Source: Leptolyngbya sp. SIOISBB | GTDB taxonomy: Bacteria > Cyanobacteriota > Cyanobacteriia > Phormidesmidales > Phormidesmidaceae | DNA: 64,000 nucleotides | Reading direction: 5' to 3' | NCBI GenBank assembly: GCA_010671905.1 | Contig: JAAHII010000001.1 | Coordinates: forward strand, 4,526,001 to 4,590,000 | In this document: positions 27,292-35,179 of the stretch, in pieces | Numbering within the stretch: position 1 is the stretch's first letter | How the letters are laid out: every line of letters begins with the position of its first letter | Made by a program: the position numbers and the translations under genes | Notes under the pieces: generated by a model | What the model was told of the DNA's origin: nothing | Seen by the model: the letters and a program-made list of their open reading frames with translations, nothing else | The model's database searches: none

Positions 27292-27933
27292 TTAAGTAGT
27301 CTTGACATTGACGTATTGGGTCGTGTGGCCGTGCATCTCACCCCGATGTTCTAGCCCCTCAACAACGTGATAAGCCAGTTCTGCTTCACTCTCAAACATC
27401 TGTCCCCTGAGTTCATCGCGCTTGAGATGTTGCCATTCCCCTTCAATCGGGTTCATCTCGGAGCAGTAGGCCGGTAAAAAGAACAGGTACAGCCCAAGGG
27501 CTTCCCATGCCCTCCATTTCTGCTGTGTCACTTTGCTTTTGTGAATCGAGCCATTGTCTTGCACAATCACCCTTGGTCGTCCTGCTTGCTGCGCCGCCTC
27601 GGCTTGCCCATCCATCATGGCGATGTAGTTTGCGCTCTTCATCGACCCGAAAACCAGGCCATAGATAAAAGTGACGAACGGTTGCCAGAGTCCCAGAATG
27701 CTTAAGCGGCGTCCCCGTTTGCGAGTCTGCTCTTGGCGTTGCTGTTCGCCTCGGAAATAGTAGCTGTAACTGACTGAACTCCACTGGCAACAGCCGGATT
27801 CGTCTAGATAGAAAAGGTCGATATCCCCTGCTGCCGCTGCCATTTCCAGCATATCGAGGTCGGCTTGTTTGGTGCCGCGTTGTGCCGGGTCTTGCCGGCG
27901 ACGGTGACTCTGGCGGGTGCGCTTCCAAATCAC
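27292..27933 (-). CDS. IS630-type transposase, C-terminal DDE half (orfB)
   Basis: 213 aa, formally starting at GTG (27931-27933) inside the end of orfA. It carries the DDE catalytic core: Asp in DLFYLDESGCCQW, Asp in RVIVQDNGSIHKS and Glu in CSEMNPIEGEWQHLKRDEL. It has no RBS of its own that I can see. The frame is -1 relative to orfA and the overlap is an A6G5 tract (positions 27933-27943 region on the minus strand), so it is probably made as an orfA-orfB fusion by -1 frameshifting, as in many IS630 elements. Confidence 0.82.
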   Translation of the reverse strand: MIWKRTRQSHRRRQDPAQRGTKQADLDMLEMAAAAGDIDLFYLDESGCCQWSSVSYSYYFRGEQQRQEQTRKRGRRLSILGLWQPFVTFIYGLVFGSMKSANYIAMMDGQAEAAQQAGRPRVIVQDNGSIHKSKVTQQKWRAWEALGLYLFFLPAYCSEMNPIEGEWQHLKRDELRGQMFESEAELAYHVVEGLEHRGEMHGHTTQYVNVKTT

Positions 27934-28340
27934 CCCCTTTTTTCGAGCACCTCACGGAGGTGACCTGGACTTAAGCGAATCTGGCGGTCTTCATAGAGCT
28001 TCTCGGCTAATTGCGCCGCCGTATAGGTGCGTTCATCGGTTCTCAATACCTGCTCTAGGTAAGCCATGTCCGTTTCTTGCCAAGTGCGGGATTGACCGCG
28101 TCCGGGGGCTTCCCATAAACCACCTAAACCCGCGGTTTGCCAACGCTTGAGCGTCTTGCGCACCGTCTCTACATGCCACTTGAAGTAAGCGGCAATGGTC
28201 TCGACATAATCCCCCCGAGCGTTCATGCGCACCACGTCGGCGCGATCTTTGACCCGTTGTGGCACCGTCGTTGCTCGGCGTAACTCTCGCAGGGTTCGCT
28301 CTTCCTCAGCGGTGAGGAACACACGCAATCGCATTCCCAT
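27930..28340 (-). CDS. IS630-type transposase, N-terminal helix-turn-helix half (orfA)
   Basis: 136 aa from ATG at 28338-28340 (MGMRLRVFLTAEEERTL); a TTG at 28370 would extend it by ten residues. It contains the DNA-binding helix-turn-helix of the family (RVKDRADVVRMNARGDYVETIAAYFKWHVETVRKTLKRW in pieces) and the linker GLGGLWEAPGRGQSRTW. It ends with EKRG and a TGA that overlaps the start of orfB. The A6G5 run just before the stop is a plausible slippery site giving the full transposase. Confidence 0.82.
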   Translation of the reverse strand: MGMRLRVFLTAEEERTLRELRRATTVPQRVKDRADVVRMNARGDYVETIAAYFKWHVETVRKTLKRWQTAGLGGLWEAPGRGQSRTWQETDMAYLEQVLRTDERTYTAAQLAEKLYEDRQIRLSPGHLREVLEKRG

Positions 28341-28500
28341 CTGTTGTCCTCGCAGTGGGTCGCAATTCAAGCTTTACTCCCTGAAATATACCTCGAACTT
28401 TTTACCCAAAGCTACTTACGAATTTCTAGAGTTCTTTTCTGAAAAGAAATCGCCCGGCTTCATTGCATGCAATTGACTCAAGTCGCTTTCCAACTAAGAC

Positions 28501-29070
28501 TCACCCAATGTATCTTGCTGTCATCGTTAGATTCTTGTACCCCAGTAACCTACAAATCTTCGCCATCGGTTCCCCATTCCGATAAGGATTCGTCGCAGAG
28601 GATCGCCGGAACGAATGGGTACTTACCCCGTCCAACCCCACCGACGCGCAGACCTGCCGCAACATCCAATCCGCCCCCTGCCGAGACAAATGCCCGCCCC
28701 GCAAACCATCATGATGCGCTGGAAATAAATACCCGGATCTCGGAAACTCATACTTATCCAAAAACGCCTGCAACGGCACCACCACCATCGCCATCCTTGC
28801 CTTCCTCATCTTCGTGTTCGCCGCCCGAAACAATACCCGATCGCCCGACACATCCTCCACTGTTAATTGCAACACTTCCGAAATGCGAGATCCAGTGAAA
28901 TAAGCGATCGCAAAGAAGCACCGTCACTTCTCATCCGGCAATGCATTAAAGATCTCGGCTAAATTCTCCTCCGTCAGATGCCGCGCCTGATCATGGCGAT
29001 TTTGCTTCCGGGCCTCCGGCAAGTCGATCGCACTGATATTAAAATCCGCGCTGGTATAGCAACGGCTCAT
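28501..29070 (-). pseudogene. Small tyrosine recombinase/integrase with in-frame TGA
   Basis: One frame of 190 codons from ATG at 29068-29070 (MSRCYTSADFNISAIDLPEARKQ) to 28501 with a single stop, TGA at 28924-28926 (codon 49), between LPDEK and RCFFAIAYFTGSRISEVLQL. The C-terminal catalytic residues are intact: Arg in GSRISEV, HSFRR (HxxR), and a final LLGYKNLTMTARYIG with the nucleophilic Tyr. The length of about 190 aa is normal for this class of short cyanobacterial integrases. The stop would remove the catalytic domain unless translation restarts. It lies between the IS630 and IS110 elements, so it may be a relic of an integrated element. Confidence 0.75.
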
Positions 29071-29190
29071 GACGCAGTGGCGACACTCCAAAGGATGAAA
29101 AGGGAGTATATGTCAGATATCGGTTCTGCGAGGTCGGCGCATATTTGGTGTGATGTACCCCGTATAGCAACCTGACCCAAGCCGTTTGAG

Positions 29191-29236
29191 GTACTCCGAA
29201 TTGTCACCCCGCTCGCGACGTCACGAGCGGGAGTAC
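29191..29236 (+). ncRNA. Candidate structured RNA upstream of IS110-type transposase (possible bridge RNA part)
   Basis: GTACTC (29191-29196) pairs with GAGTAC (29231-29236), and inside it CCGCTCG (29209-29215) pairs with CGAGCGG (29224-29230) around an 8-nt loop, leaving a 12-nt one-sided bulge. It lies about 70 bp upstream of the transposase start. IS110-family elements are known to express a structured bridge RNA from their non-coding end. The stem is seen directly; calling it a bridge RNA is inference, since element boundaries and guide loops are not defined. Confidence 0.35.
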
Positions 29237-29304
29237 GCAGGGCAAACTCTTCCTGTAAAAAAACGGCTAGTGAACCGTGTTTGTCGACGTTGGAGACTGG
29301 AGTG

Positions 29305-30526
29305 ATGGAAGTAGTCTATCGAGAAGTCGCCGCGATTGATATCGGTAAACGTCAAAGTGTGGTGCATGTGCAGACGCCGAGGCTGAAGGAAACCCGCAGT
29401 TTTGGCATGATGACGACTGAGTTGCTGGAATTGGCAGATTGGCTGCACGAGTGCGAGGTGCAGCAAGTGGTGATGGAATCGACGGGGGTGTACTGGAAAC
29501 CGCTTTACAACCTGTTGGAAGGGGATGACTTTGACCTGTGGTTGGTGAACGCGCGGGACTTTCGAGCGGTGCCGGGTCGCAAGACCGACGTACAGGATAG
29601 TCACTGGCTGTGTGACCTGATGCGTCATGGGCTGTTGCGCCGGAGCTTTGTGCCTCCCAAAGCACAGCGGGAACTGCGGGAACTGATGCGCTATCGGCGC
29701 AGCCTGATTGAGGAGCGCGCGCGGGAGTTCAACCGCTTAGAGAAAGTGCTGGAAGGTGCCAACATCAAACTGGGTGCCGTCGCCAGCAAGTTGACCGGCA
29801 AGAGTGTGCGGCTGATGCTGGGAGCGATGGTGAACGGCGAAGACGATCCGGAAACGCTGGCTAACTTAGCGAAAGGGCGCTTGCGCAATAAACATGACGA
29901 ACTCGTGCAAGCCTTACAGGGGCTGATGGGGGCCCACCAACGGTTTCTCCTCCAGGAACAATTAGGTCATTTGGCTGCCCTGGATGCTCGCATCTTACGG
30001 CTCGACCTCGAAATTGGGGAGCGGTTGCGCCCTTTGGAGGATGACCTGAAACGACTGCAGACCATTCCCGGGGTGGGGCCCCGAGGGGCGCAAGAACTCC
30101 TCGCCGAAATCGGCTGGGACATGAGTCGTTTTCCTTCCGCTCAACATCTCGCCTCTTGGGCTAAACTCTGTCCTGGCAACAATACCAGTGCCGGTAAGCG
30201 CAAACATGGTCGCACCGGCCACGGCAATCGCTATCTCCGCACTACCCTCACCGAAGCTGCCCATGCTGCCGGGCGGAAAAAAGGACACTTACCTCCAGTC
30301 CCAGTATCAGCGTCTCGCCGCTCGGCGGGGCAAAAAACGCGCCGCCATTGCCGTCGCTCACTCCATTCTCACCATCGCCTATCACCTCCTCTCCCGCAAA
30401 ACGGAGTATCAAGACCTCGGGGCCAACTACTGTGATGAACGCAAGGAACAGACCGTTGTGAATCGCTTACAGCGGCGACTGGAAAAACTTGGCTATCAGG
30501 TTGACCTCACGAAACAGGTCGCTTGA
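29305..30526 (+). pseudogene. IS110-family transposase, frameshifted near the C-terminus
   Basis: From ATG 29305 (MEVVYREVAAIDIGKRQ). The N-terminal RuvC-like DEDD domain is complete (AAIDIGKR with the first Asp, VVMESTGVYWKPLYNLLE, LVNARDFRAVPGRKTDVQDSHWLCDLMRHGLL). The C-terminal Transposase_20 part has LQTIPGVGPRGAQELLAEIG and the serine region NNTSAGKRKHGRTGHGNRYLR. The reading frame then leaves the family pattern at AAGRKKG; the +1 frame continues it (KDTYLQSQYQRLAARRGKKRAAIAVAHSILTIAYHLL in pieces) to 30526. Removing one A from the A6 run at 30277-30282 restores about 407 aa. The element's ends are not obvious, as usual for IS110. The lesion may be real or a homopolymer error. Confidence 0.82.
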
Positions 30527-30564
30527 GAAACATCGAATCAGAGTTTGACGGGTTTATTTTCAGG

Positions 30565-30667
30565 GCAATCCGCAATTTGATCAGGTCGCCCTGGATTGTC
30601 GAAACTGCTTTCTAGCCTGCATTTCAATTCCGCATTCCCACCTCCGCATTCCGCATTCTGCTATAAG
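30565..30667. repeat. Dispersed repeat with CATTCCG heptamers, copy 1
   Basis: About 100 bp that recurs, diverged, at 58529-58625. The right half is a run of five seven-base units based on CATTCCG (one unit ACCTCCG in the centre) followed by CTATAA. The left half shares CCGCA, GATYAGGT, CCCTGGA and a GAAAC near the middle with the other copy. Short tandem heptamer repeats are a known feature of cyanobacterial genomes. There is no coding capacity. Confidence 0.6.
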
Positions 30668-30745
30668 CACAGTGGTACCTGAAAGGAGCCAAACCAAGCA
30701 TCCTAGCTAAAAGACAAAATGAGCAAGTAAATCCCCTCTAACCTT

Positions 30746-31612
30746 TCAAGGTGCTTCATCCAGGTAGTGACTAGCCATCGCGATCGCATCTTGGGCAAAG
30801 CGATCGCGCACCTCATCTGGCCCAATCACGACACAGTCAGCACCATAACGCCGCACTTCGCGAAAAAACCAGAAAGTATTGTGAATTCGCCGGACAACTC
30901 GTCGAATTCCTGTTTCAGGATTGTTCTCATCCAGTCGATCAACTTTGGATTTTGATTGGTAAGCGATAGCTAATCGATTCAGCAAATGAAATTCCACATC
31001 AACGTAAGCCAGTTCAGGCTGCCACGAGCCCTCGGCAGGAGAAATTACGGCTTCATCTGGAATATGATCGAAGCGCAAGCACCAATTGTGTTGCAAAGCT
31101 TCAATGTCAGAATTGCCAGATGTTTCATCACACCAGCAATCAAGATACTCGCGATTTTCATGATGCTCGACTTTGGCATGACGCACGGTGAAATGGAAGA
31201 GTCGTGCTGCTGCATCTTGGTAACTCAATCGAAAGGGTCGGAGTTGCTTAAGATATCGGTCAATTGTCTGTCGCCAAGGTTTGCCAGGTCGCTCAATAAA
31301 AGCCTGAACGGTGGCTCTCAAGGGCACGTTAATTTCGCTGCGTTCTAGCAAGACGTTAGCGATGCACAAAGCTTCCTCTGTATAACCAGCATCTTTCAAC
31401 AGCGTCATCCCACGGTGCAGGATATCAACGCGATCGCGGCCCCAGTCATGATTTTTGGCTAGGCGTAGTTGGCCTTGGGCGATCGCTTTCACCAGTTTTG
31501 ACACGTTTGGCTTATCGCCCCAGGTTTGGCCAAACTCCAGCGCCAGTGCTTCAAGCTGTGTTTTTTCATGTTCCGAGATGGAGAGCGTAATAGAAGGACG
31601 TTTTCGAGGCAT
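30746..31612 (-). CDS. WYL-domain transcriptional regulator of the type I-D cas operon
   Basis: 288 aa from ATG at 31610-31612 (MPRKRPSITLSISEHE). The N-terminus looks like a ribbon-helix-helix or short helical DNA-binding region (TLSISEHEKTQLEALALEFG, NVSKLVKAIAQGQL). The C-terminal half is a WYL-type ligand-binding domain (FRLSYQDAAARLFHFTVRHAKVEHHENREYLDCWC in pieces, FDHIPDEAV, VEFHLLNRLAIAY, FWFFREVRRYGADCVVIGPDEVRDRF in pieces). WYL proteins commonly sit beside cas genes and can sense nucleotides or nucleic acid. It is divergent from cas3, and the 90-bp gap between them carries a repeated TACGTRCACTT motif. Repression of the cas operon is the likely role by analogy. Confidence 0.82.
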   Translation of the reverse strand: MPRKRPSITLSISEHEKTQLEALALEFGQTWGDKPNVSKLVKAIAQGQLRLAKNHDWGRDRVDILHRGMTLLKDAGYTEEALCIANVLLERSEINVPLRATVQAFIERPGKPWRQTIDRYLKQLRPFRLSYQDAAARLFHFTVRHAKVEHHENREYLDCWCDETSGNSDIEALQHNWCLRFDHIPDEAVISPAEGSWQPELAYVDVEFHLLNRLAIAYQSKSKVDRLDENNPETGIRRVVRRIHNTFWFFREVRRYGADCVVIGPDEVRDRFAQDAIAMASHYLDEAP

Positions 31613-31622
31613 CTTCAAAATG

Positions 31623-31704
31623 TACGTGCACTTTGTAGCTTCACTTGTTGACTGACCCTAGTATGGTTGCCAGTATGGAACTATGCAATGAGATACGTAC
31701 ACTT
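31623..31704. promoter_or_regulatory. Regulatory gap between WYL regulator and cas3 with direct TACGTRCACTT repeats
   Basis: TACGTGCACTT occurs at 31623-31633, just upstream of the regulator start, and TACGTACACTT at 31694-31704, ending right before the cas3 ATG; their starts are 71 bp apart. Each contains a TACGTA-like palindromic core. Placement next to both divergent starts suits an operator bound by the WYL protein. A TTGACT at about 31648 may be a -35 element for cas3, but no clear -10 is seen. Confidence 0.45.
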
Positions 31705-31705
31705 C

Positions 31706-33871
31706 ATGTATTCGATTCAGCTCAAGCCTGTTTATTCCTGTCCAGCAGATGGCGTCTCTCAAAACATCAATTTGCCAGATGGCTGGAAGTTGGCATGGCA
31801 TCAGTATGAAACGCTAAAAGCCTTGCGAAATCCTGAATTTGATGTAGTCTTCAACACCGCTATGACGGGGGATGGGAAGAGCCTTGCGGCCTATTTGGAT
31901 GTTTTGCAGGGTGAGTGTCACGCGATCGCCCTCTATCCCACCAATGCCCTGGCGGCTGATCAAGAGAACCAGGTTCAAAACTATATCAATGACTTTCAGC
32001 CACCCAATGAACCCAGGGTGAATCGGTTGAGTGGGCCTGAATTAGAGATTTACGCAGAAAATGAGGGGTTACGGAAGGGGAGCGCGATCGCATCCCGTGC
32101 GGGGCAATCGGAAATCCTCATTACCAACCCTGACATTTTCCATTACCTTCATCGGGGGGCTTATCTGACAGGTAAGGATACGCCTGACAAACTCTGGAAT
32201 CGCATTGACAAGGACTTTGACCAGTTTATCTTCGATGAGTTTCACGTTTTTGCCGCACCCCAGGTGGCCAGTGTCTTGAATACGATGCTGCTGATTCAGG
32301 CAACCAATCGACGCAAGAAGTTTTTATTCCTATCGGCAACCCCTAGCGATTTGTTATTGAAACGTTTGGCTAAAGCGGGTTTCCGCTGTCGAGTTATTAA
32401 CCCCATTGATGAAGGGAAATACCAATTTCCAGAGACTCCGGCAGAGGCAGAGGCTTTACAGGCAGACCATTGGCGTCAGGTTGCACGGTCGATTGACCTA
32501 ACCTTTGTGTCAATGGAACCAACATCGAAAGCATCTGAAACCTGGCTGAAGGAGAATCAGGAGCCCATTCTCAACCAGTTTCTGGAACATCCGGGCAGCA
32601 AGGGTGCCATCATCCTCAATTCCATTGCAGCGGTGAAGCGGTTGACGCCGGTTTTTCGAGAATGCTTTGCCCAGCATGGGCTCACGGTTCGAGAAAATAC
32701 AGGCCTGTCTGGAGGACAAGAAAAAGCTGAATCCCTAGCGGCTGACCTGTTGATTGGCACCAGCACCATTGATGTGGGGGTAGATTTCAAGATCAACTTT
32801 CTAATTTTTGAGTCCTCGGATGCAGGCAATTTCATCCAACGGTTAGGACGCTTAGGACGCCATGACAAAAACATTCAAGGCGGCTCATTTGATGGGTTCA
32901 GGGCTTATGCGTTGGTGCCTAACTTTTTTGTGGAGCGACTGTTCGCGGGAGATCAGGCCGTTTTGATGGATGGGGAAGTGTGCGATCGCATTCACTTCCA
33001 GAATCTTATCCGTGACAAGTACCGCCAAATCAACGACTTTGAGGGCTATTACAAGCGTTGGGGCGCGGTTCAATCAGTCTATCTGGGACGACAGTTATCT
33101 CACGATGCTGTGAAAACTCAGTACAAAGATTCGGTACAAAAATTCCAACGAAGCTGCGAACAGGTATTTGATACTCGTTTTGGTCAAGTTTTTCGACAAA
33201 TGAAAGATTGGTCAGCAGAATGGCATGACTTGACTGGACAAAAAAGCAGCAGCCCAATTGCTGAAGACGCTAGAAGCTTTCGTGGGTCGAGTCCGTTGCA
33301 ATGTGGGCTGTATGACTTGACTGAACGGAATGAGCGCGATCGCTTCAAAACCTACGATCTTCCCGGCGTGCTCAGCAATTTAGAAATCGAGATGTGGAAC
33401 AAATCTGCCTTCCTTAACACCCTCAAGGAAACCGCAGAGCGCACCGGGCAACCGATCGCCAAAGGTCGCTTCAAGCACTGCTTAGGCTTTATGAAGCTGC
33501 AGAGCTATCGGGAAGAGCGATTGAACTGGAAGTTTACCTACCCTGGTGATCTCCAACCTATTGCCGATGCCTACAAGGTACAGGTGTTGATCGGCCTGCA
33601 AGTCTGGCAACCCGATAATCCTTGGGCAAGTTCGATTAACCAGCAGTTGAAGAAGCAAGCACTGGTCTGCTATGTGCTGCGTAAATCAGTGCGAGAGGTG
33701 CGACTGCAGTTACAGCTACCCATGCACTTCCAGATTTATTCCATTAGCGATGCGAACAGTGTCCATGACGCCAACGCGCCCTACTCGGTGGCGTTTGGTC
33801 AGTCAGCCTTGCTGATTGACACCTTGGCTAACCGATTCAGGCACGAAGGAGGCGAAATATGGGTTGTTTGA
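31706..33871 (+). CDS. cas3: Type I-D CRISPR-associated helicase Cas3'
   Basis: 721 aa from ATG 31706 (MYSIQLKPVYSCPADG), preferred because I-D Cas3 proteins open with this LKPVYS pattern; ATG 31688 and TTG 31667 are alternatives. Superfamily 2 helicase motifs in order are: TAMTGDGKSLAAY (Walker A, about residues 53-65), ALYPTNALAADQ, ILITNPDIFHY, FDEFHVFAAPQ (DExH), FLSATPSDLL, LIGTSTIDVGVDF and FIQRLGRLGRHD. There is no HD nuclease domain, as expected for I-D, where the HD domain sits on Cas10d. It unwinds target DNA after Cascade binding. It is the first gene of the cas operon, now separated from cas10d by a RAYT and a Uma2 gene. Confidence 0.93.
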   Translation: MYSIQLKPVYSCPADGVSQNINLPDGWKLAWHQYETLKALRNPEFDVVFNTAMTGDGKSLAAYLDVLQGECHAIALYPTNALAADQENQVQNYINDFQPPNEPRVNRLSGPELEIYAENEGLRKGSAIASRAGQSEILITNPDIFHYLHRGAYLTGKDTPDKLWNRIDKDFDQFIFDEFHVFAAPQVASVLNTMLLIQATNRRKKFLFLSATPSDLLLKRLAKAGFRCRVINPIDEGKYQFPETPAEAEALQADHWRQVARSIDLTFVSMEPTSKASETWLKENQEPILNQFLEHPGSKGAIILNSIAAVKRLTPVFRECFAQHGLTVRENTGLSGGQEKAESLAADLLIGTSTIDVGVDFKINFLIFESSDAGNFIQRLGRLGRHDKNIQGGSFDGFRAYALVPNFFVERLFAGDQAVLMDGEVCDRIHFQNLIRDKYRQINDFEGYYKRWGAVQSVYLGRQLSHDAVKTQYKDSVQKFQRSCEQVFDTRFGQVFRQMKDWSAEWHDLTGQKSSSPIAEDARSFRGSSPLQCGLYDLTERNERDRFKTYDLPGVLSNLEIEMWNKSAFLNTLKETAERTGQPIAKGRFKHCLGFMKLQSYREERLNWKFTYPGDLQPIADAYKVQVLIGLQVWQPDNPWASSINQQLKKQALVCYVLRKSVREVRLQLQLPMHFQIYSISDANSVHDANAPYSVAFGQSALLIDTLANRFRHEGGEIWVV

Positions 33872-33898
33872 TTACAGGTAAGAGCAGGTTAATTGTGG

Positions 33899-33973
33899 GT
33901 AGGGGCGGGGTTTCCCCGCCCGGGAAAACTAGGTTTGGCAATTCTGCATTGGGCGAGGAGACCTCGCCCCTAC
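33899..33973. repeat. GTAGGGGCG palindromic repeat element, copy 1 (next to RAYT)
   Basis: The unit starts GTAGGGGCG (33899) and ends CGCCCCTAC (33973), exact inverted 9-mers. Inside are a GC-rich hairpin (GGCGGGGTTTCCCCGCC) and GGGCGAGGAGACCTCGCCC, itself a palindrome. It lies between cas3 and the RAYT gene, 4 bp before its ATG. A related but longer copy is at 38721-38847. REP-type palindromes beside RAYT genes are their known partners. Confidence 0.6.
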
Positions 33974-33977
33974 GGCG

Positions 33978-34526
33978 ATGAAATATGATCCTGCAATTCA
34001 CCATCGGCGATCGCTGCGCTTGAAAAATTATGATTACAGCCAGATGGGTGCGTATTTTGTCACTATCTGTACTCAGGATAGGAAATGTCGGCTGGGTGAA
34101 ATGGTCGATGCCTCAATCTCTCTGAGCCAGTATGGCGTTATCGTCGAGCAGGTTTGGAGCCAAGTTCCGCATCATTTTTCATCTGTAACCCTAGATGCGG
34201 CAGTGATTATGCCAAACCATTTCCACGGCATCATTGTGATTGCTGAAGAGCGGTTACCTATTCAGCAAGATTCTCACGATTTAGTGTCCAAGCAGAATTC
34301 TAGGAAACCGACATGAGGGCAGATTGTTGCTTATTTCAAATATCAGTCAACCAAACTAATCAATACTATGCAAGACATGGCTGGAGTGAAGTTTTGGCAG
34401 CGCAATTACTACGAACACATTATCCGCAGTGATGCGTCCCTTGCTCGATTACGCGCATACATTGAGCAAAATCCTCAGAAGTGGCAGCATGACCAGCTTC
34501 ATCCCCAAAATCCATCTAAATGGTGA
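33978..34526 (+). pseudogene. REP-associated tyrosine transposase (RAYT, IS200-like) with premature TGA
   Basis: A single 183-codon frame (MKYDPAIHHRRSLRLKNYDYSQMGAYFVTICTQ in pieces) with one internal stop, TGA at 34314-34316, between SRKPT and GQIVAYFKYQSTKLIN. The HUH motif is MPNHFHGIIVI and the catalytic-Tyr helix is FWQRNYYEHIIRSD, after the stop. Length and order fit a full RAYT. As read, the Tyr half would not be made, so it is probably inactive. It is inserted in the cas operon between cas3 and the Uma2 gene, next to a matching palindrome. Confidence 0.82.
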
Positions 34527-34568
34527 AATTCTCTATCAACTATTGAGGCAAAGCGAGTGTAGCTGAAT

Positions 34569-35129
34569 ATGACCGTCCAAATCCTGCGAAAGAAATTCAC
34601 AGTTGGGCAGTACCACCAGATGATCGAGTCCGGCATTTTGACCGATCGCGATCGCGTGGAGCTACTTCAGGGAGAAATCATCGAGATATCGCCGATTGGC
34701 ATGCAACATGCCGCCTGCGTAGATCGCCTGAATGAATTGCTGGTGCGGGAATTAGGAACCAGGGCGATCGTGCGGGTCCAAAACCCGATTCAGTTGAGCA
34801 CTCGGTCTGAACCCCAACCGGATTTTGCCATTCTACAACGGCGGCCTGACTTTTATGCCCACGGTCATCCTCAACCCAGCGATGTCTTTGCGCTGATTGA
34901 AGTGTCTGACACCACCATTGAGTTTGACCGCACGGTGAAAGTGCCGCTCTATGCCAAGGACAACATCGCCGAAGTCTGGATTGTGGATCTTAATGCAGAA
35001 GGGGTGCAGATATATCGAGACCCCAGCGACACCGGCTACCAGCAGTTACAGACCTTCCGCCGAGGGCAGTCACTCACCTTTCAGGCCTTTCCCGACATTC
35101 AATTCACGGTTGACCAACTGCTGGGGTAG
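34569..35129 (+). CDS. Uma2-family (DUF820) putative restriction endonuclease-like protein
   Basis: 186 aa with the PD-(D/E)xK-type signature of the family: FTVGQYHQMIESGILTDRDRVELLQGEIIEISPIG (in pieces), the Asp in EPQPDFAIL, the Glu in VFALIEVSDTT, and Lys in KVPLYAKDNIAEVWIVDL. The end (LTFQAFPDIQFTVDQLLG) is also typical. These genes are abundant in cyanobacteria and their biological role is not established. It lies within the cas operon 43 bp after the RAYT remnant and 50 bp before cas10d. It is probably a passenger rather than a CRISPR component. Confidence 0.88.
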   Translation: MTVQILRKKFTVGQYHQMIESGILTDRDRVELLQGEIIEISPIGMQHAACVDRLNELLVRELGTRAIVRVQNPIQLSTRSEPQPDFAILQRRPDFYAHGHPQPSDVFALIEVSDTTIEFDRTVKVPLYAKDNIAEVWIVDLNAEGVQIYRDPSDTGYQQLQTFRRGQSLTFQAFPDIQFTVDQLLG

Positions 35130-35179
35130 CAACCGCAGCCAACCACAGAAAAATATTTTTGACCTACAGGAGATCCGAC

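Larger units (their letters stand above)
27250..28418. mobile_element. IS630-type insertion sequence with terminal inverted repeats
   Basis: The left end (27250-27281) and the reverse complement of the right end (28387-28418) match at 23 of 32 positions, including TAAGTAG at the tip and TCGAGGT near the inner end. Both tips include TA, the usual target of this family, so the TA pair may be the duplicated target. Between them lie two overlapping transposase frames on the minus strand. A 13-bp direct repeat (27244-27256 and 27287-27299) brackets the left end. The element is about 1.17 kb and appears complete. Confidence 0.75.
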
